Source: Fibrobacter sp. | Lineage (GTDB): Bacteria; Fibrobacterota; Fibrobacteria; Fibrobacterales; Fibrobacteraceae | Direction: 5' to 3' | DNA length: 64,000 bases | NCBI GenBank assembly: GCA_024399035.1 | Contig: JAKSID010000001.1 | Coordinates: 62,001 to 126,000, forward strand | Part shown: one piece after another, positions 61,479 through 64,000 of the stretch | How the letters are laid out: each line of letters starts with the position of its first letter | Numbering within the stretch: the first letter of the stretch is position 1 | Program-made: the position numbers and the translations under genes | The notes under the pieces: model-generated | The model's input: only the letters and a program-made list of their open reading frames with translations | What the model was told of the DNA's origin: nothing | Database searches by the model: none

Positions 61479-61922
61479 ATGGCTGTCGACGAAGCGACTA
61501 AAAAACAAAACGAACTGGAACTTTTTCAGATTGATGAGGAATCCATCATTCCGTTCTTTGAGAGTCATCTCGAAGAGCTGAAGGTCTTTGTCACCGAAAA
61601 AAAATCCCAGAACCTTAGTTTGCTTGAGGTTCTCAAGCAGTTTATTCGCTCCTATAAGTTGCCTTTCAATATGCAGCGCTATATGGCGGTTCAGTCCACC
61701 TATATCCGCCAGAGCCTTCAAGAAAAGATGCAGGATCGCCAGATGGCTGTTAGCCGCTGGATCCAGGAAAACGCCAGTCGTCACCGTAACCGCATGATTC
61801 AGCTCCAGTGCCTGTACCTGGACCGCATCAAGGAACGTCTCCTCCCCGAAATAGAGAAAATGCTTGAGCGAAAACAGGGTGAGCTTCTTGAAAAACTCCA
61901 GGAAAAACAGACTAAGCTCTAA
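61479..61922 (+). CDS. Hypothetical helical/coiled-coil protein
   Basis: A 147-residue soluble protein of unknown function. It is almost wholly helical: residues 25-60 (ESHLEELKVFVTEKKSQNLS), 65-115 (MQRYMAVQSTYIRQSLQEKM) and a coiled coil at 115-147 (ERLLPEIEKMLERKQGELLE). No signal peptide or membrane segment. It follows trhP by 20 bases, probably on the same transcript, and a terminator lies downstream. Confidence 0.6.
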   Translation: MAVDEATKKQNELELFQIDEESIIPFFESHLEELKVFVTEKKSQNLSLLEVLKQFIRSYKLPFNMQRYMAVQSTYIRQSLQEKMQDRQMAVSRWIQENASRHRNRMIQLQCLYLDRIKERLLPEIEKMLERKQGELLEKLQEKQTKL

Positions 61923-62284
61923 CTGGTTGATTAACAACGACTTATATCAAAAAATGCCTAAAATCGCCTAAAAATGGCGATTTTTCTTTTTATGTATGTT
62001 TTTTGAAAGTTTTTTGTCTCCCGAAAAATAAAAGAAATCTTGTCAACCCATAGTTCAAAATTTTTCCGTTGATAAGTTGTGAAATTCATAGGGATGCTTG
62101 TTTGATTCTACCGTTATTAAATGCGTGAGTAACTGTATAGTTAGGGACGAAAACCGTTGATGAAAATAATTGTGCCGATTTTGGCTTAAAAACCCCGTTT
62201 TACAAGTTTTTTTCAAAAATTCGGGCCTCTTTTGGGGGGCTTTACTTAACTTTTGCTTGTCTTTTTTCTCATTTTTTTGCTTGG
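61923..62284. other. Intergenic region upstream of dnaA, putative origin
   Basis: These 362 bases hold no gene. After the terminator the region is very A/T-rich (61981-62040). No consensus TTATCCACA box was found on either strand. Instead three close variants of CCGTTRWTRA occur: CCGTTGATAA (62066-62075), CCGTTATTAA (62111-62120), CCGTTGATGA (62154-62163). A related TTAACAACGA lies on the other strand at 61931-61940. Start-to-start spacings of the three are 45 and 43 bases. Position before dnaA makes an origin plausible. Confidence 0.45.
61960..61990 (+). terminator. Terminator after the coiled-coil gene
   Basis: A 9-bp stem AAAATCGCC (61960-61968) / GGCGATTTT (61976-61984), 7-base loop, then TTCTTTTT. 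Confidence 0.8.
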
Positions 62285-63766
62285 GTGTCTGTGTCCAACA
62301 CTGTTTCTATATTGAATGTCGTTGCTTCACCGTGGGAGTCGGTGTTGAATCTGGTTCGTACTGAATGTAACGACTACTTAGGCGTGGCTATGCTTGAAAC
62401 CGTAGGTTTCGAAGGCATTTGCGATGGCTATGTTACTCTTTCTGTTCCTGATGAATTGCGCCAGAATTGGGTGAATGTCCATTACGGCGCTATTTTGCGC
62501 AAGTCTTTTTCTGCTGTTTTTGGCTCTGAATTCAAGGATTATCGAATCCGCCAGGTAGCGCCCTCCGGCTCTGTGCCCGAGGTCAAGTTCTCTACCCCCG
62601 CGGCTCCGGTATTGCCGCCCATTGCTCGTACCAAGCCTAAGGCAAGGGCCGCTGCAAAGCCCCGTCTCAAGCTGTATGCCGGCTACACCTTCGACAAGTT
62701 CATTGAAGGCTCCTGCAATTCTACTGCGTTCAAGGCTTGCAAGGCTGTATCCGAAAATCCCGGCGATCCGGCCTTGAATCCGCTTTTTGTCTATGGCAAG
62801 TCCGGTTTGGGCAAGACTCATTTACTCCAGTCCATTGCCGCAAGCATGCAAAAGTCCAAGCCCCAGGCAAACATTGTGTACTGCCACGCTTTCGACTTCC
62901 TTCGCGACGCTACCGCTGTTGCCAAGGCCCTTAAGCTTAAAACCGGCAATGTTCGTGAATTGGCCCAGGCTTTCCAGGACAAGTACGAGAACTGCGATAT
63001 CCTTTTGCTGGACGATGTTCAACTTATCGAAAAGGGTATCACCACCCAGGAACGCCTGGCTATCTTGATTCGTCATCTGCGCAGCCAGGGCAAGCAGGTT
63101 GTGATTTCTTGCGACCGTCACCCCTCCAAGTTCAATCGTGCGGTTGACGAAGCCGACTTTAAGGCTAAGGCAAGTGCCGGTGTTCCCTGCATTTCTTCTA
63201 AGTTGCTGGCTCCCTTGGATTCCTGTGTTGCCGTTGGTCTGGACGAACCGGATCTCAATACAAGAATGCGCTTGATCCAGCAGAAGTCTATCGACATTCC
63301 TTTTGTGGATCGTGACCGCGAAGAAATTTACCGTTTCCTCTCTATTCCGCCCCGTCAGAACTTCCGTGTACTCGAAGGCCTTTTGGTGACCCTTGGTGCA
63401 ATGAACGATCTTTGCCAGCAGAATCTGGACTTGCAGACCGTTAAGCGCCTATTGAGCACCAACGAATCTTCTACCATTGGCGAGGTTACTCCCAAGAGTA
63501 TTTCCGAAGTTGTGGCTGCGGAATTTGGTGTGGACATGGTTGTTTTGGCAAGCAAGCGTCAGGACCTCAAGGCATCTCTCCCGCGCAAGGTGGCTATGTA
63601 CCTTTGCCGCGAGATGACTACTGAGTCCCTGTCCAATGTGGGTGCTATGTTTAATCGCGACTATGCCACTGTTATCGCCGCCATCCAGTCTCTTAAAAAG
63701 CAAATGGATAAGGATGCAAACCTTATGCAAAAGGTCCAAGATATCCAATATTTGCTGGAAGCCTAG
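62285..63766 (+). CDS. dnaA: Divergent chromosomal replication initiator DnaA
   Basis: A 493-residue protein with all four DnaA domains. Domain I (residues 15-90) has PWESVLNLV and LSVPDELRQNW; domain II is a Pro/Ala/Lys linker; domain III (about 125-355) has Walker A YGKSGLGKTHLLQ, Walker B ILLLDDVQLI, sensor I VVISCDRHPSKF and sensor II FRVLEGLLV. Domain IV (about 385-493) ends the chain. Two core features are altered: the arginine-finger segment (usually LxSRF) reads LLAPLD, and the DNA-binding signature (usually GGRDHTTV) reads NRDYATV. The start is taken at the GTG at 62285; GTG at 62291 is equally possible and no strong ribosome-binding site is seen. Confidence 0.9.
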   Translation: MSVSNTVSILNVVASPWESVLNLVRTECNDYLGVAMLETVGFEGICDGYVTLSVPDELRQNWVNVHYGAILRKSFSAVFGSEFKDYRIRQVAPSGSVPEVKFSTPAAPVLPPIARTKPKARAAAKPRLKLYAGYTFDKFIEGSCNSTAFKACKAVSENPGDPALNPLFVYGKSGLGKTHLLQSIAASMQKSKPQANIVYCHAFDFLRDATAVAKALKLKTGNVRELAQAFQDKYENCDILLLDDVQLIEKGITTQERLAILIRHLRSQGKQVVISCDRHPSKFNRAVDEADFKAKASAGVPCISSKLLAPLDSCVAVGLDEPDLNTRMRLIQQKSIDIPFVDRDREEIYRFLSIPPRQNFRVLEGLLVTLGAMNDLCQQNLDLQTVKRLLSTNESSTIGEVTPKSISEVVAAEFGVDMVVLASKRQDLKASLPRKVAMYLCREMTTESLSNVGAMFNRDYATVIAAIQSLKKQMDKDANLMQKVQDIQYLLEA

Positions 63767-63768
63767 CA

Positions 63769-64000
63769 ATGCTTGCTTTGGTGACTGGTGGTGCCGGCGT
63801 CGTAGGGAAGGCGCTGTGTCGGGAGCTTATGTCACGCGGTGTGTGTGTGCGCGTGCTTACGCTTCCGGGCGATACTCTGGCTAGTTCATTACCTAAAGAG
63901 GTCCAGGTTTTTTACGGGGATGTGACTAAGCCCGAAACGCTGGATGAAGCTTTCCGCGGTGTCGATGTGGTATATCATCTCGCCGCGATTCTGCTTTCCA
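63769..64000 (+). CDS. NAD(P)-dependent SDR/epimerase, 3' truncated by window edge
   Basis: The first 77 residues are visible. MLALVTGGAGVVGKALCREL is a Rossmann GxxGxxG loop, followed by VRVLTLPGDTLAS, VQVFYGDVTKPETLDEAFRG and VDVVYHLAA, the usual order of extended SDR enzymes. The ATG lies two bases after the dnaA stop. The substrate cannot be inferred from this part. Confidence 0.85.
   Translation, partial: MLALVTGGAGVVGKALCRELMSRGVCVRVLTLPGDTLASSLPKEVQVFYGDVTKPETLDEAFRGVDVVYHLAAILLS

Overview
The window looks like a chromosomal stretch of a Fibrobacter-type bacterium (Fibrobacterota). This is inferred from a Gram-negative envelope gene set, a GH9 cellulase-family enzyme, a Cthe_2159-like polysaccharide-binding lipoprotein, a giant cadherin-repeat surface protein, many beta-helix and outer-membrane barrel proteins, and moderate GC content. 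No phage, insertion sequence, CRISPR array or plasmid gene was seen. Both ends cut genes: a cadherin-repeat protein at the left and an SDR-family gene after dnaA at the right.

Layout. 1-10.3 kb: cadherin giant, SUI1/YciH factor, then an overlapping pair of a FecR-domain exported protein and a beta-helix plus outer-membrane barrel protein. 10.3-12.9 kb: endonuclease IV and a GH9 enzyme without signal peptide. 12.9-16.7 kb (minus): YdcF-like protein, rimI, tsaB, ddl and a small lipoprotein. 16.8-22.1 kb: an SDR enzyme, then a complete phosphorelay on the minus strand (hybrid kinase, REC-GGDEF*-EAL, Hpt). 22.3-24.8 kb: purF and a UbiA prenyltransferase. 24.9-29.8 kb: superoxide reductase, rsgA, a membrane protein, a barrel protein, a NadD-like enzyme, an RluA-type pseudouridine synthase and tRNA-Asn. 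29.9-40.8 kb: beta-helix protein, MBOAT acyltransferase, metK, Nif3-like protein, M23 peptidase, a lamin-tail-like exported protein with a barrel partner, and a PAS membrane protein overlapping a rhodanese lipoprotein. 40.9-45.2 kb: the riboflavin operon ribD-ribE-ribBA-ribH-nusB. 45.2-51.7 kb: a DUF2723 glycosyltransferase with three GT2 enzymes, probably protein or lipid glycosylation. 51.8-56.0 kb: Trm112-like protein, an acidic repeat/TPR protein and pilT. 56.2-61.9 kb: Cthe_2159-like lipoprotein, Wzi-like barrel, TrhP/U32 protein, coiled-coil protein. 61.9-64 kb: a putative origin region and a divergent dnaA.

Three things stand out. (1) Degenerate 7-bp tandem repeats occur at five loci. 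At tsaB, the RluA-type gene and trhP they run directly into the start codon in place of a Shine-Dalgarno leader. At rsgA the array is inserted in frame inside the gene. Four of the five loci are translation-related. (2) Other short dispersed elements invade genes: one adds CHCEERSDEAI to RibD, and the 3' end of metK carries a duplicated C-terminal tail next to hairpin elements. (3) DnaA has lost the usual DNA-recognition signature and arginine finger. Its upstream region holds no consensus DnaA box but three CCGTTRWTRA motifs spaced 43-45 bp apart.

All functional names are from motif recognition by eye; no database search was run.
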